From Roseovarius spongiae (lineage in GTDB: Bacteria > Pseudomonadota > Alphaproteobacteria > Rhodobacterales > Rhodobacteraceae), in NCBI RefSeq assembly GCF_003651245.1, contig NZ_RAPE01000001.1:310001-374000 (forward strand): a stretch of 64,000 nucleotides of DNA, read 5' to 3'. Each line of letters begins with the position of its first letter. The stretch's first letter is position 1. The translations under genes and the position numbers were made by a program. Under the pieces are notes generated by a model that saw only the letters and a list, made by a program, of their open reading frames with translations, had not been told where the DNA came from and did no database searches. Shown in pieces: positions 9,495 through 18,122 of the stretch.

Positions 9495-10325
9495 ATGAGC
9501 GATATCGGGGCCAGGTTTCGGGCGCTGCATCGGCGCGGCGATCCGTTTCTCCTTGTCAATGCGTGGGACGCGGGGTCGGCGCGGATGATGGAGAGCATGG
9601 GCGCGCAGGCGGTCGCCACCACCTCGGCGGGCCACGCCTTCAGCATGGGACGCGTCGACGGCGGCACGCTCAGCCGCGACGAGGCGCTGGCCCATGCGCA
9701 GACGCTGGCGGCGGCGGTGAACGTGCCGGTGTCGGGCGATTTCGAGAACGGCTTTGCCGAGGCGCCGGACACGGTGGCCGAAACCATCCGCCTTGCGGAC
9801 AAGGCCGGGCTTGCGGGCTGTTCCATAGAGGACACCGCGCTTCCTGCTTTCAATTCCTACGGGTTCGACCTCGCGGTCGAGCGCATCCGAGCCGCCAGCG
9901 CGGCCGCCCGCGCCCTGCCGCGCGACTTCGTGCTGGTGGCGCGCGCCGACGGGGTGATGCTCGGCCAATACGACCTGGACGAGGCGATCCGCCGCATTCG
10001 CGCCTTCGAGGAGGTCGGCGCCGATTGCGTCTATGTCCCCGCGCCGCCGGACGTGGACGCGCTGCGCCGGGTTGTCGCGAGCGTATCGATTCCGGTGAAC
10101 GTGCTGGCGGCGGGGCGGTTCGCGTCGCTCAGCCGCACCGAGTTCGCGGAGATGGGCGCGGCGCGCCTGTCCGTCGGCGGGGCGTTGTCACGGGTCGCCT
10201 ATGGCGCGGCGATCAAGACGACGCGCGGCATGCTGGGCGGCGACTTCACCGGGCTGACGCGCGTCGCCGGGGAGCCCGAAATCGAGACATTGCTGACACG
10301 GAACGGCGGAGATGAAGATGCCTGA
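9495..10325 (+). CDS. Isocitrate lyase / phosphoenolpyruvate mutase family protein
   Basis: TIM-barrel enzyme of 276 residues related to PEP mutase, 2-methylisocitrate lyase and oxaloacetate decarboxylase. FLLVNAWDAGSARMME near the start, the metal-site segment SGDFENGFAEAP (about 76-87) and CSIEDTA are characteristic. The KKCGH active-site loop of true isocitrate lyase is absent, so it is not the glyoxylate-shunt enzyme; a C-C or C-P lyase acting on a small 2-oxo or hydroxy acid is all that can be claimed. It follows tdh by 61 bp and overlaps the start of the dimethylglycine-dehydrogenase-like gene by 14 bp, which argues for a shared transcript. Confidence 0.82.
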   Translation: MSDIGARFRALHRRGDPFLLVNAWDAGSARMMESMGAQAVATTSAGHAFSMGRVDGGTLSRDEALAHAQTLAAAVNVPVSGDFENGFAEAPDTVAETIRLADKAGLAGCSIEDTALPAFNSYGFDLAVERIRAASAAARALPRDFVLVARADGVMLGQYDLDEAIRRIRAFEEVGADCVYVPAPPDVDALRRVVASVSIPVNVLAAGRFASLSRTEFAEMGAARLSVGGALSRVAYGAAIKTTRGMLGGDFTGLTRVAGEPEIETLLTRNGGDEDA

Positions 10326-12768
10326 AATCCAGAAAGACACCGAAACCGGCGCCAGGACGCTTCCCTCGCACGCCAAATGCGTCGTCATCGGCGGCGGCGT
10401 GGTCGGCTGTTCGATCCTCTTTCACCTCGCCAAGTTCGGCTGGAAGGACACCGTGCTGCTGGAGCGCGACGAATTGACCAGCGGCTCCAGCTGGCACGCG
10501 GCGGGGCAGATCCACACGATCAGCTCGGACCCCAACATCTCGCGCCTGCAAAGCTACACCATCGATCTCTACAAGGAGATCGAGGAGCTGAGCGGGCACA
10601 GCGTGGGGCTGCATATCACCGGCGGCTTCTACCTTGCGTCCAACAAGGAATGGTATGATTACCTCAAGCGCGAACGCTCCAAGGCGCGCTACATGGGGCT
10701 GCATCAGGAATTCATCAGCCCCGAGGAAGTGGCGAAGCGCCATCCGCTGATCGACCCGAAACACTACCTCGCGGCGCTCTGGGACGACCAGGACGGCGAT
10801 CTTGACCCCTCGGGCGCGACCTATGCGTTCGCTAAGGCGGCGCGCTATCACGGCGGGCAGTATTTCACCCATTGCGGGGTCACCGCGACGACGCAGCGCG
10901 CTGACGGTTCATGGGACGTGACCACGCCCAGGGGCGTCATCAACGCGGAGCATATCGTGAACTGCGGCGGCCTCTGGGCGCGCGAGGTGGGGCATATGCA
11001 GGGGCTGAACCTGCCGGTGCAGCCGATGGAGCATCACTATCTCATCACCGAGCCGATCCCCGAGATCGTCGCGCGCAAGGATCGCCTGCCCTGCGGCATC
11101 GACTACGAGGCGAACATCTATTTCCGCCAGGAACGGCAGGGGATGCTGCTTGGCACCTACGAGCCGCGCGGCACGCCCTGGAAGGTCGAGGGCACGCCCT
11201 GGGATTTCGGGCATGAATTGCTCCAGCCCGATCTGGACCGCATCGCCGACCGGCTTGAGCTCGGGTTCGAGCGCATCCCGGCGCTGGGGGAGGTCGGGAT
11301 CAAGGACGCGATCAACGGCCCATTCACCTTCGGTCCCGACGGCAATCCGATGATCGGGCCGGTGCCGGGGATGCGCAACTACTGGTGCGCGGTGGGCGTC
11401 ATGGCGGGGTTCTGCCAGGGCGGCGGCGTCGGCCTCACGATGGCCGAATGGATGATCGACGGAGAGCCCTCCATCGACGTCTGGGCGATGGACGTGGCGC
11501 GCTTTGGCGACTGGGCGTCGCCCGACTGGGGCACCGTGAAATCGACCGAGAATTACGAGCGCCGCTTCGTCATGACCTTCCCGAACGAGACGCTGCCGAA
11601 GGGCCGCTTGCAGAAGACCACCGCGATCCACGACCGGCTGATCGCCAAGGGCGCGCTGATGGACCAGTCCTTCGGTCTCGAGAACGCGCTCTGGTTCGCC
11701 GACGGCCCCGAGGACGCGCATGAGGACCCCACCTTCGAGCGCAGCCGCAGCCACGCCTATGTCGCGCGCGAAGTTGCGGCGGTGCGTGAAGGCGTTGGCG
11801 CGATCGAGATCGCCAACTTCGCCAAGCACGAACTGACCGGGCCGGGCGCGCGCGCCTTCCTCGACCAGTTGCTCGCCGGGCGGGTGCCGAAACCGGGCCG
11901 CTTGACGCTGACGCCGATGCTGACGGAAAAGGGCAAGCTTTACGGCGATCTCACCGTTGCCTGCCTCGCCGACGATCATTTCATGCTCTTCGGCTCGGGC
12001 GCGATGCAAGAGGCGCATCGCCGCTGGATCGAAGCGCGGCTGCCCGATGACGTGCTCTATCGCAACGTCTCGGACGACTGGCACGGGATCGCGCTGTCGG
12101 GGCCGAAGTCGCGCGCGCTTCTGGCGTCGATCACCCGCCATGACGTGAGCGCGGAAGCGTTCAAATTCCGCGACCTTGCGCAGACCTACGTGGGCGGCGT
12201 GCCGGTGATCCTGAACCGCATCAGTTTTTCCGGCGAACTGGGCTACGAGATTTATTGCCGCCCGCCATACCTGCTGCGCCTCTTCACCGCGGTGGAGGAG
12301 GCGGGCGCCGATCTCGGCCTGCGCTGGTATGGCGCAAGGGCGCTGATGAGCATGCGGCTGGAAAAGGGCTGGGGCGTCTGGACGCTCGATTACCGCCCGG
12401 ATTTCGATGCGATCGAAAGCGGCATGGACGCCTTCATCGACTGGAGCAAGGACTTCGTCGGCAAGGACGCCGCGCTTGCCCAGCGCGAGGCGGGGCCAAG
12501 CCGCCGGCTTGTCACGCTGGTGATAGACGTGGACGGCATCGATGTGTCGGGAGACGAGGCGATCCTTCAGGACGGGCGCGCGGTGGGCTACGTGAGCTCG
12601 GGCGGCTACGCGCATCATGTCGGGAAATCCGTCGCGATGGGCTATGTCGAGGCGGATCTCGCGGCGGATGGAACCGCGCTCGAGGTTGAGATCCTGGGCC
12701 GGATGTACCCGGCCCGCGTGCAGGCCGCGCCGCTCTATGACGCGAACGGGGCGAACATGCGCGGCTGA
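10312..12768 (+). CDS. FAD-dependent oxidoreductase/GcvT fusion, dimethylglycine or sarcosine dehydrogenase type
   Basis: 818-residue fusion typical of dimethylglycine/sarcosine dehydrogenases: an N-terminal DAO-type FAD domain, a middle FAO domain (about 380-435) and C-terminal GCV_T plus GCV_T_C folate-binding domains. The Rossmann motif GGGVVG is at residues 27-32. SSWHAAGQIH places His62 where animal DMGDH carries its covalent flavin, so covalent FAD is likely. The enzyme would oxidatively remove an N-methyl group and hand formaldehyde to tetrahydrofolate. It is the last gene of the block and is followed by a 10-bp GC hairpin. Whether the substrate is dimethylglycine, sarcosine or another N-methyl amine cannot be decided from sequence. 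Confidence 0.88.
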   Translation: MKMPEIQKDTETGARTLPSHAKCVVIGGGVVGCSILFHLAKFGWKDTVLLERDELTSGSSWHAAGQIHTISSDPNISRLQSYTIDLYKEIEELSGHSVGLHITGGFYLASNKEWYDYLKRERSKARYMGLHQEFISPEEVAKRHPLIDPKHYLAALWDDQDGDLDPSGATYAFAKAARYHGGQYFTHCGVTATTQRADGSWDVTTPRGVINAEHIVNCGGLWAREVGHMQGLNLPVQPMEHHYLITEPIPEIVARKDRLPCGIDYEANIYFRQERQGMLLGTYEPRGTPWKVEGTPWDFGHELLQPDLDRIADRLELGFERIPALGEVGIKDAINGPFTFGPDGNPMIGPVPGMRNYWCAVGVMAGFCQGGGVGLTMAEWMIDGEPSIDVWAMDVARFGDWASPDWGTVKSTENYERRFVMTFPNETLPKGRLQKTTAIHDRLIAKGALMDQSFGLENALWFADGPEDAHEDPTFERSRSHAYVAREVAAVREGVGAIEIANFAKHELTGPGARAFLDQLLAGRVPKPGRLTLTPMLTEKGKLYGDLTVACLADDHFMLFGSGAMQEAHRRWIEARLPDDVLYRNVSDDWHGIALSGPKSRALLASITRHDVSAEAFKFRDLAQTYVGGVPVILNRISFSGELGYEIYCRPPYLLRLFTAVEEAGADLGLRWYGARALMSMRLEKGWGVWTLDYRPDFDAIESGMDAFIDWSKDFVGKDAALAQREAGPSRRLVTLVIDVDGIDVSGDEAILQDGRAVGYVSSGGYAHHVGKSVAMGYVEADLAADGTALEVEILGRMYPARVQAAPLYDANGANMRG

Positions 12769-12774
12769 GAGGCG

Positions 12775-12801
12775 GGGCGCGGCGTTTCGGGCGCCGCGCC
12801 C
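12775..12801 (+). terminator. GC-rich hairpin after the DMGDH-like gene
   Basis: Perfect 10-bp inverted repeat GGGCGCGGCG / CGCCGCGCCC with a 7-nt loop, 6 bp after the stop codon at 12768. No T-run follows, so termination is probable but may need Rho. Confidence 0.6.
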
Positions 12802-12820
12802 GCTGCTCGCATGGGATTCC

Positions 12821-12844
12821 GAGTATTCGGAGAACATTGAAAGG
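12821..12844 (+). repeat. Dispersed GAGTATT element, copy 2
   Basis: GAGTATT-CGGA-GAACATTGAAAGG, 20 bp beyond the hairpin at 12775-12801. Shares GAGTATT and GAACATTGAAAG exactly with copies 3 and 4. Confidence 0.65.
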
Positions 12845-12994
12845 GCGGACTCTGGCCAGCATCGCCGATGGCTTGCGTTGCGCCGCACTTGCGCCTTGGG
12901 GACGTCGGGTCTACCTCTACGGCGACAAAGCGTTCTGAGTTCAGGTTGAGCCACAGGCTGATCACGAAACGCACGCAACCTTCATATGTCGTGG

Positions 12995-13037
12995 GCGTTT
13001 CGACCTATCGTCGTGATCCGACGCCATGTCGAAACGC
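12995..13037 (+). promoter_or_regulatory. Inverted repeat in the pmbA leader
   Basis: GCGTTTCGAC (12995-13004) and GTCGAAACGC (13028-13037) are perfect 10-bp complements, with a nested CGTCG/CGACG pair between them. The structure ends 16 bp before the pmbA ATG and just upstream of the GGAG ribosome site. It could be an operator or an mRNA hairpin. The rest of the 285-bp gap before pmbA holds the hairpin and element listed separately and no gene. Confidence 0.45.
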
Positions 13038-13053
13038 TTTAGCGGAGCCGCCG

Positions 13054-14400
13054 ATGACCACGTCCCTCACTGACCTTGCAGAGATGCTTCTCGACGCCGC
13101 GCGCCGGGCCGGCGCGGACGGGGCGGATGCAATCGTCGCCAGCGGGCGGTCGGTCATGATCGACGTGCGCGCGGGGCAATTGGAACAGGCCGTGCGGGCC
13201 GAGGGCCGCGATCTTGGGCTGCGTGTGCTGATCGGACAGCGGCAGGCCGACGTGTCTTCCTCGGATGCGCGCCCCGAAACCATCGACGCGCTGGCCGAAC
13301 GCGCCGTCGCGATGGCGCGCGAGGCGCCCGAGGATCCGCATATCGGGCTGGCCGACCCCGCGCAGCTGGCGCAGGAGCGCGACAGCGCCGCGCTCGAACT
13401 GGCCGACCCGGCGGACGAGCCTTCGGGCGAGACGCTCCAGGCGCGCGCGGCGTGCGCCGAGGAAGCCGCGCTCGCGGTCGAAGGGGTGAGCCAGGTGCAA
13501 TCCGCCATCGCCGCCCATGAGCGCAGCGAGATCGCCCAGGCGATCAGCAACGGCTTTCGCGGCAGCTATGGCCGCACCAGTAACCACGTCGGCTGCACCG
13601 CCATCGCCGGGGCCGGCGCCGGGATGGAGCGCGATCACGACAGCGATACCCGCATCTTCGACGCCGACCTGCGCGACGCCGCCGGAATCGGCCGCCGCGC
13701 CGGGGAGCGCGCCGCCGAGCGGCTGGGCGCGCGCCGCCCGCCCACCGGCGCCTGGCCGGTGCTGTTCGATGAGCGTATCTCGGGCTCGCTCATCGGGCAC
13801 CTCGTTGGGGCGGCGAACGGAGCTGCAGTGGCGCGCGGGGCGTCCTGGCTGCGCGACCGGCTGGGCGAACCGGTGCTGCCCGAGACGCTTTCGCTGATCG
13901 AGGATCCGCATCGCCCCCGCGTGAGCGGCTCGCGCGCGTTCGACGGCGAAGGGCTGGCGACGCGGCGGCGCGCCATCGTGGAGAACGGCGTGCTGACGGG
14001 CTGGCTGCTTGACCTCGCGAGCGCGCGCAAGCTCGGGATGGCGCCCACCGGCAACGGCAAGCGCGGCCTGTCCGGGCCGCCCAGTCCGGGGCGGTGGAAC
14101 GTGGCGCTGACCCAGGGCGCGGCCGACCGCGACGAACTGCTGGCGCAGATGGGGACCGGGCTTCTGGTCACGTCGATGATCGGGGCCACGATCAACCCCA
14201 ATACCGGGGATTATTCGCGCGGCGCCGCGGGTTTCTGGGTCGATAACGGGCAGATCGCCTACCCGGTCAACGAATGCACCATCGCGGGCAGCCTGCCCGA
14301 TTTCCTGCGCCGGATCACGCCGGCCAACGACGCGCGCACGTGGCTCTCGTCGGTCGTGCCGTCGCTGCTGGTCGAGGGGCTGACGCTTGCCGGGGAATGA
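13054..14400 (+). CDS. pmbA: TldD/PmbA family metalloprotease subunit, PmbA (TldE) type
   Basis: Subunit of the TldD/TldE (PmbA) peptidase, which acts in the cytoplasm on unfolded peptides, matures microcin B17 and degrades CcdA in E. coli. The 448 residues match PmbA (450). The HExxxH zinc motif of TldD is absent, as expected for the PmbA/TldE partner; the family block near 370-385 (GLLVTSMIGATINPNTGDYS) is present. ATG 13054 has GGAG 7 bp upstream. The stop overlaps the TTG start of the CysQ-like gene by 14 bp. tldD is not in the window. Confidence 0.9.
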   Translation: MTTSLTDLAEMLLDAARRAGADGADAIVASGRSVMIDVRAGQLEQAVRAEGRDLGLRVLIGQRQADVSSSDARPETIDALAERAVAMAREAPEDPHIGLADPAQLAQERDSAALELADPADEPSGETLQARAACAEEAALAVEGVSQVQSAIAAHERSEIAQAISNGFRGSYGRTSNHVGCTAIAGAGAGMERDHDSDTRIFDADLRDAAGIGRRAGERAAERLGARRPPTGAWPVLFDERISGSLIGHLVGAANGAAVARGASWLRDRLGEPVLPETLSLIEDPHRPRVSGSRAFDGEGLATRRRAIVENGVLTGWLLDLASARKLGMAPTGNGKRGLSGPPSPGRWNVALTQGAADRDELLAQMGTGLLVTSMIGATINPNTGDYSRGAAGFWVDNGQIAYPVNECTIAGSLPDFLRRITPANDARTWLSSVVPSLLVEGLTLAGE

Positions 14401-15160
14401 CCTGCCGCTGCTGGTCGCGGCGGCGCGCGAGGCGGGAGAGACCGCGCGGCGCTTCACCGGGGCCAGCGCGCGCCGCTGGGACAAGCCGGGCGGCGCCGGC
14501 CCGGTGACCGAGGCCGATCTCGCCGTGAACGAGGTGCTGGCCGCGCGGCTGCGCGATGCGCGCCCCGGCTACGGATGGCTCTCCGAGGAAAGCGAGGACG
14601 GCGCCGGGCGCCTTGACGCCAGCCGCGTCTTCATCGTCGATCCTATCGACGGCACGCGCAGCTTCATCGAGGGGTCGCGCGCCTGGGCGCACGCGCTCGC
14701 CGTGGCCGAGGGCGGCGTCGTGCGCGCCGCGGTTATCTACCTGCCGATGATGGACAAGCTCTACGCCGCCGCCGAGGGGCAGGGCGCCACGCTCAACGGG
14801 ACGCCGCTCCGCGCCAGTGCGCGAACCGAGCTGGAGGGCGCGTCGGTGCTGGGCGCCAAGCCGGCCTACGAGCCGCGCAACTGGCGCGTGCCGGTGCCGG
14901 GTTTTCGCCGCGCATACCGCCCGTCGCTCGCCTATCGGTTGGCCTGCGTGGCCGAGGGGCGGTTCGATTCGATGCTGACCCTGCGCCCGACCTGGGAATG
15001 GGACGTGGCCGCGGGCGATCTGATCCTGCGCGAGGCGGGCGCGGTCACCTCCAACCGGCGCGGCGGCGCGCTGCGCTTCAACAATCCCGTGCCGCAGGTC
15101 GACGGCATCCTCGCCGCCAACCCATTGCTGCACGCCGCGATGCTGGACGCGCTGGCGTGA
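14387..15160 (+). CDS. Inositol monophosphatase family protein, CysQ-like 3'(2'),5'-bisphosphate nucleotidase
   Basis: Mg2+-dependent, Li+-sensitive phosphatase fold of 257 residues. Metal-site motifs: LSEES (about 65-69), DPIDGTRSF starting at Asp85, and WEWDVAAGD near the C-terminus. The CysQ subgroup dephosphorylates 3'-phosphoadenosine 5'-phosphate made during sulfate assimilation; the general inositol-phosphatase alternative cannot be excluded. The start appears to be TTG at 14387, inside the 3' end of pmbA (14-bp overlap); no ATG lies near. It is convergent with plsY, with 16 bp between stops. Confidence 0.82.
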   Translation: MPGNDLPLLVAAAREAGETARRFTGASARRWDKPGGAGPVTEADLAVNEVLAARLRDARPGYGWLSEESEDGAGRLDASRVFIVDPIDGTRSFIEGSRAWAHALAVAEGGVVRAAVIYLPMMDKLYAAAEGQGATLNGTPLRASARTELEGASVLGAKPAYEPRNWRVPVPGFRRAYRPSLAYRLACVAEGRFDSMLTLRPTWEWDVAAGDLILREAGAVTSNRRGGALRFNNPVPQVDGILAANPLLHAAMLDALA

Positions 15161-15176
15161 GAGGCGCAAGGGGCGC

Positions 15177-15782
15177 TCACTTCTGCCCGATTTTCGGTTC
15201 CGTCCCGGCGCGGATGCGGCGGATATTGCCCCGGTGCCGCCAGAACACCAGCAGCGTCAGGACCGCGCCGAGGATGACCGCGTGGCCGTGGCCCAGCAGC
15301 AGCATCCAGATCGTCGAGGACGCCGCCGCCGTGATCGCGGCGAAGGACGACATTCGCGTGATGGCCGCGGCGGCCGCCCATGTCGCGCAGCAGGCGATAC
15401 CCACCGGCCAGGCCAGCGCCAGAAGCAGGCCAAGGAATGTCGCCACCCCCTTGCCGCCGCGAAAGCCCAGCCAGACCGGGTAGCAATGCCCGAGAAACGC
15501 CGCCAGCCCAGCCAGTTGCGCCGCGTCCTCGCCCGCCGCACAGCGGGCCAGCAGCACCGCCGCCGCGCCCTTGACCCCGTCCAGCAGCAGCGTGGCCAGC
15601 GCCGCGCGCTTGTTGCCGGTGCGCAGCACGTTGGTCGCGCCGATGTTGCCCGATCCGATCTCGCGCAGGTTCCCGAGCCCCATCGCGCGGGCCAGCACCA
15701 TGCCGAACGGGATCGACCCCAGCAGATAGCCTGAAATGGCCCAGAGGATCAGGACGCCGGTTGTGGTTTCGATCAGGGGCAT
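15177..15782 (-). CDS. plsY: Glycerol-3-phosphate acyltransferase PlsY
   Basis: Polytopic inner-membrane enzyme that transfers acyl groups from acyl-phosphate to glycerol-3-phosphate, the first step of phospholipid synthesis. The 201 residues match PlsY. Conserved blocks: GSIPFGMVLAR (about 22-32), GSGNIGATNV (43-52) and GFRGGKGVAT (about 106-115). Five or so hydrophobic segments are visible. Its ATG lies inside the 3' end of the upstream pyrC-like gene (10-bp overlap), so it is the last member of the pyrB operon. Function is certain; the link to pyrimidine genes is positional. Confidence 0.95.
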   Translation of the reverse strand: MPLIETTTGVLILWAISGYLLGSIPFGMVLARAMGLGNLREIGSGNIGATNVLRTGNKRAALATLLLDGVKGAAAVLLARCAAGEDAAQLAGLAAFLGHCYPVWLGFRGGKGVATFLGLLLALAWPVGIACCATWAAAAAITRMSSFAAITAAASSTIWMLLLGHGHAVILGAVLTLLVFWRHRGNIRRIRAGTEPKIGQK

Positions 15783-17071
15783 CGGTCGGCCTCGTAAACG
15801 GTTTGGCCCGCGACGAAGGTCATGGCGACCCGGCCCTGCATGCGGGCCTCGTCAAACGGGGTGTTCTTGGATTTCGAGCGCAGCTTGAACCGGTCGAGGA
15901 TGAAGGGCGTGTCGGGATCGAACAGCACGAGGTCCGCAGGGGCGCCCGCCGCCAGCCGCCCAGAGGGCAGACCCAGCCGCTTCGCGGGGTTGAGCGCCAG
16001 CGCGCGGAACAGCGTCGGCAGGTCGAGATCGCCGGAATGATACAGGCGCAGCGCCGCGGGCAGCAGGGTTTCAAGCGCGACCGCGCCGCTTGCCGCTTCC
16101 TCGAAGGGCAGGCGTTTGGATTCCTCGTCCTGCGGCGTGTGCATGGAACTGATGGTGTCGATCAAACCGTCGCGCAGTGCGGCGATCACCGCCTGGCGGT
16201 CGTCCTCGGACCGCAAGGGGGGCTTTACCTTGAAGAAGGTGCGATAGCCCGCGACGTCCAGCTCGTTGAGCGTGAGGTGGTGGATCGACGTGCCCGCCGT
16301 GATGTCGAGCCCGTTGCGCTTGGCCCGCTCGAGCGCGGGCAGGGCGCGGGCGGTGGTGATCTGGTCGGCGTGATACCGCGCGCCGGTCATTTCCAGAAGC
16401 GCTATGTCGCGATCCAGCCCCATACGCTCGGCCATCGGGCTGACGGCGGGCAGGCCGTAGAGCGACGCGAACTTGCCGCTGGTGGCGGCGGCGCCGTCCG
16501 AGAGGCCCGGCTCCTGCGGGTGGGCGATCACCAGCGCGCCAAGGCTGCGGGCGTAGGTGAGCGCGCGGGCCAGCACCTTGGTGTCCTGCACCACGTGGTC
16601 GCAATCGGTGAAGGCCACCGCGCCCGCGTCCAGCAGGAAACCGATCTCGGTCATTTCCCGCCCCAGCCGCCCCTTGGTCAGCGCGGCCATCGGCAGCACG
16701 TTGACCGGAGCCGCCTCGTTCGCGCGCCGGCGCGCGAATTCAAGCACCTCGGGGCTGTCGATCGCCGGCAGCGTGTCGGGGCGCGTGGCCATGGTGGTCA
16801 CGCCCCCCGCAGCGGCGGCGAGGCCGGCGGAGCGGTAGGATTCCTTGTGCCGCTCACCCGGCTCGCAGACCTTGACGCCGATATCGACGATGCCGGGGGC
16901 GAGGCACTTGCCCCCGGCGTCGATCACCCGCGCGCCCTCGTCCAGCCCTTGCGGGCTCTCCTCGGGCCTGACCTCCAGGATCGCGCCATCCTTGATCAGA
17001 ACCGCGCCGGGGGCGTCGGCGCCGGCCTCGGGGTCGATCAGTCGGGCGTTGGTGATGAGGGTGCGGATCAT
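15773..17071 (-). CDS. pyrC: Dihydroorotase homologue lacking catalytic residues (PyrX/PyrC' type)
   Basis: 432-residue amidohydrolase-fold protein aligning end to end with class I dihydroorotases (APGIVDIG, PPLRSEDDRQA and SKGSNTPFDG-like SKSKNTPFDE are recognisable). Metal and catalytic residues are missing: the HxH of LHVHFREPG is GVK in DIGVKVCEPG, the His in HVCHIS is Gln in HADQIT, and the TDHAPH motif carrying the catalytic Asp reads SMHTPQ. It lies in the pyrB transcription unit. In Pseudomonas an inactive PyrC' is needed for assembly of aspartate transcarbamoylase, and that role is likely here. A functional PyrC should be encoded elsewhere. ATG 17071 gives the MIRTLITNARLIDPE N-terminus usual in this group. 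Confidence 0.85.
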   Translation of the reverse strand: MIRTLITNARLIDPEAGADAPGAVLIKDGAILEVRPEESPQGLDEGARVIDAGGKCLAPGIVDIGVKVCEPGERHKESYRSAGLAAAAGGVTTMATRPDTLPAIDSPEVLEFARRRANEAAPVNVLPMAALTKGRLGREMTEIGFLLDAGAVAFTDCDHVVQDTKVLARALTYARSLGALVIAHPQEPGLSDGAAATSGKFASLYGLPAVSPMAERMGLDRDIALLEMTGARYHADQITTARALPALERAKRNGLDITAGTSIHHLTLNELDVAGYRTFFKVKPPLRSEDDRQAVIAALRDGLIDTISSMHTPQDEESKRLPFEEAASGAVALETLLPAALRLYHSGDLDLPTLFRALALNPAKRLGLPSGRLAAGAPADLVLFDPDTPFILDRFKLRSKSKNTPFDEARMQGRVAMTFVAGQTVYEADRCP

Positions 17072-17154
17072 TGGGCTGTCCCTTCCATCGGCGGCTTGCG
17101 GCGAATGCGGTCGCTCATGTCCCCTCCTTCTCCCGGCCCAGCCCTCCGGCGCGC

Positions 17155-17589
17155 TCATGCGGGGGTCCCCTGCATCGCGGCGGCGATCCGGGCGCGGGTG
17201 GCGGCGCGGTCGCGCTGGTATTTCAGCAGATGCTTGTCGCCGCCCTCGGTGACGATCTGCACCGCGCTGCCGAGGCCGCGGAGCGCCGTGATCCGGGCGA
17301 GCGGGACGTTCCGCCCGCCGGGGCCGAGCAGGCCGCGGTCCGTGAGGTCCCAGCGCGCGTCGAGCTCTTCGGAGGCGAGGTAGAAGCAGCGCAGCGCGAC
17401 CGCCGCCAGCCCGCCGACCGCGCCGGTCCAGACATGCGGATTGCCAAGCGCCCAGAGCGCCGCCATCCCCGCCGCTATCGCCAGCGCCGCCATCCAGGCG
17501 TGATCGCGGTAATAGGTGGCGCGGTCGGGGCGGAAGCTGTGGCGCACAATCTCTTCCGCCCGCATGGGGCCGCCGCCGTCCGGCGTCAT
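17155..17589 (-). CDS. Small membrane protein with bacterial PH-like domain
   Basis: 144-residue protein I do not recognise by name. Two hydrophobic segments (around residues 30-48 and 53-70) are followed by a soluble part with the feel of a bPH domain: WDLTDRGLLGPGGRNVPLAR leading into alternating strands and a basic C-terminal helix. ATG 17589 overlaps the stop of the upstream gene by 4 bp (ATGA). It sits between pyrB and the pyrC homologue and is probably co-transcribed; a link to the ATCase complex or to membrane lipid synthesis (plsY) is only positional. Confidence 0.65.
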   Translation of the reverse strand: MTPDGGGPMRAEEIVRHSFRPDRATYYRDHAWMAALAIAAGMAALWALGNPHVWTGAVGGLAAVALRCFYLASEELDARWDLTDRGLLGPGGRNVPLARITALRGLGSAVQIVTEGGDKHLLKYQRDRAATRARIAAAMQGTPA

Positions 17590-18122
17590 GACAGCGCCAG
17601 CGCAAGCAGGCCGACCGCGACTCCGGCGATCAGCAGGATCACCGCCCACCAGCCGCGCCCGGACGCGGGCGCGCCCGCCGTCCCGGTCCCGGCCACCGTG
17701 CCGACCGCGCCGGACGAGGGCAGCGGCTCGAACTGGACCTTCGGGCGGGCCTCATGGAAGGTTGCGACATGGCGCAGCGGCGCGCGCGGCTTGAGCGTGA
17801 CGGCCTGCCCGCCGAAGGCGCGCGAGCGCAGGATCAGCACGCCGCGCTCCAGTGAGTCGAGCCGGGCGCGCATGTCCTCGAGCTCTTCCGCCGCAACGCC
17901 CAGCCCCTCCTCGAGGTAACCCGAGAGGCCGACGCCGGCGAGATCGGAGGCGGGGAAGAGCTCGACCTGGTCGGGGGCGAGCGTGTCGACCCCCAGCGCC
18001 TCGGCCGCCGGCCAGGCGCCGTTGCGCTGCCCGAAGGCGCGCAGCTCATCCGCGTCGAGATCGACGGCGAAGACCCGCACGACCCCGTGCTCGTCCGCGC
18101 TCACCTCGATTTTGTCGCTCAT
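17586..18122 (-). CDS. Hypothetical protein with C-terminal membrane anchor
   Basis: 178 residues, family not recognised. The N-terminal two thirds are acidic and soluble ([18 protein letters not shown], with a helix [16 protein letters not shown]); a Gly/Ala/Pro-rich linker leads to a single hydrophobic tail ([20 protein letters not shown]) at the extreme C-terminus, suggesting a tail-anchored cytoplasmic protein. It overlaps pyrB and the next gene by 4 bp each, so three genes are translationally coupled. No function is proposed. Confidence 0.65.
   Translation of the reverse strand: MSDKIEVSADEHGVVRVFAVDLDADELRAFGQRNGAWPAAEALGVDTLAPDQVELFPASDLAGVGLSGYLEEGLGVAAEELEDMRARLDSLERGVLILRSRAFGGQAVTLKPRAPLRHVATFHEARPKVQFEPLPSSGAVGTVAGTGTAGAPASGRGWWAVILLIAGVAVGLLALALS

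Noticed and set aside
9495-10325. True isocitrate lyase (aceA)
   Set aside because: No KKCGH motif and only 276 residues.
10312-12768. Glycine cleavage T-protein
   Set aside because: GcvT-like domains are only the C-terminal half; the N-terminal FAD domain with WHAAG makes it a demethylating dehydrogenase.
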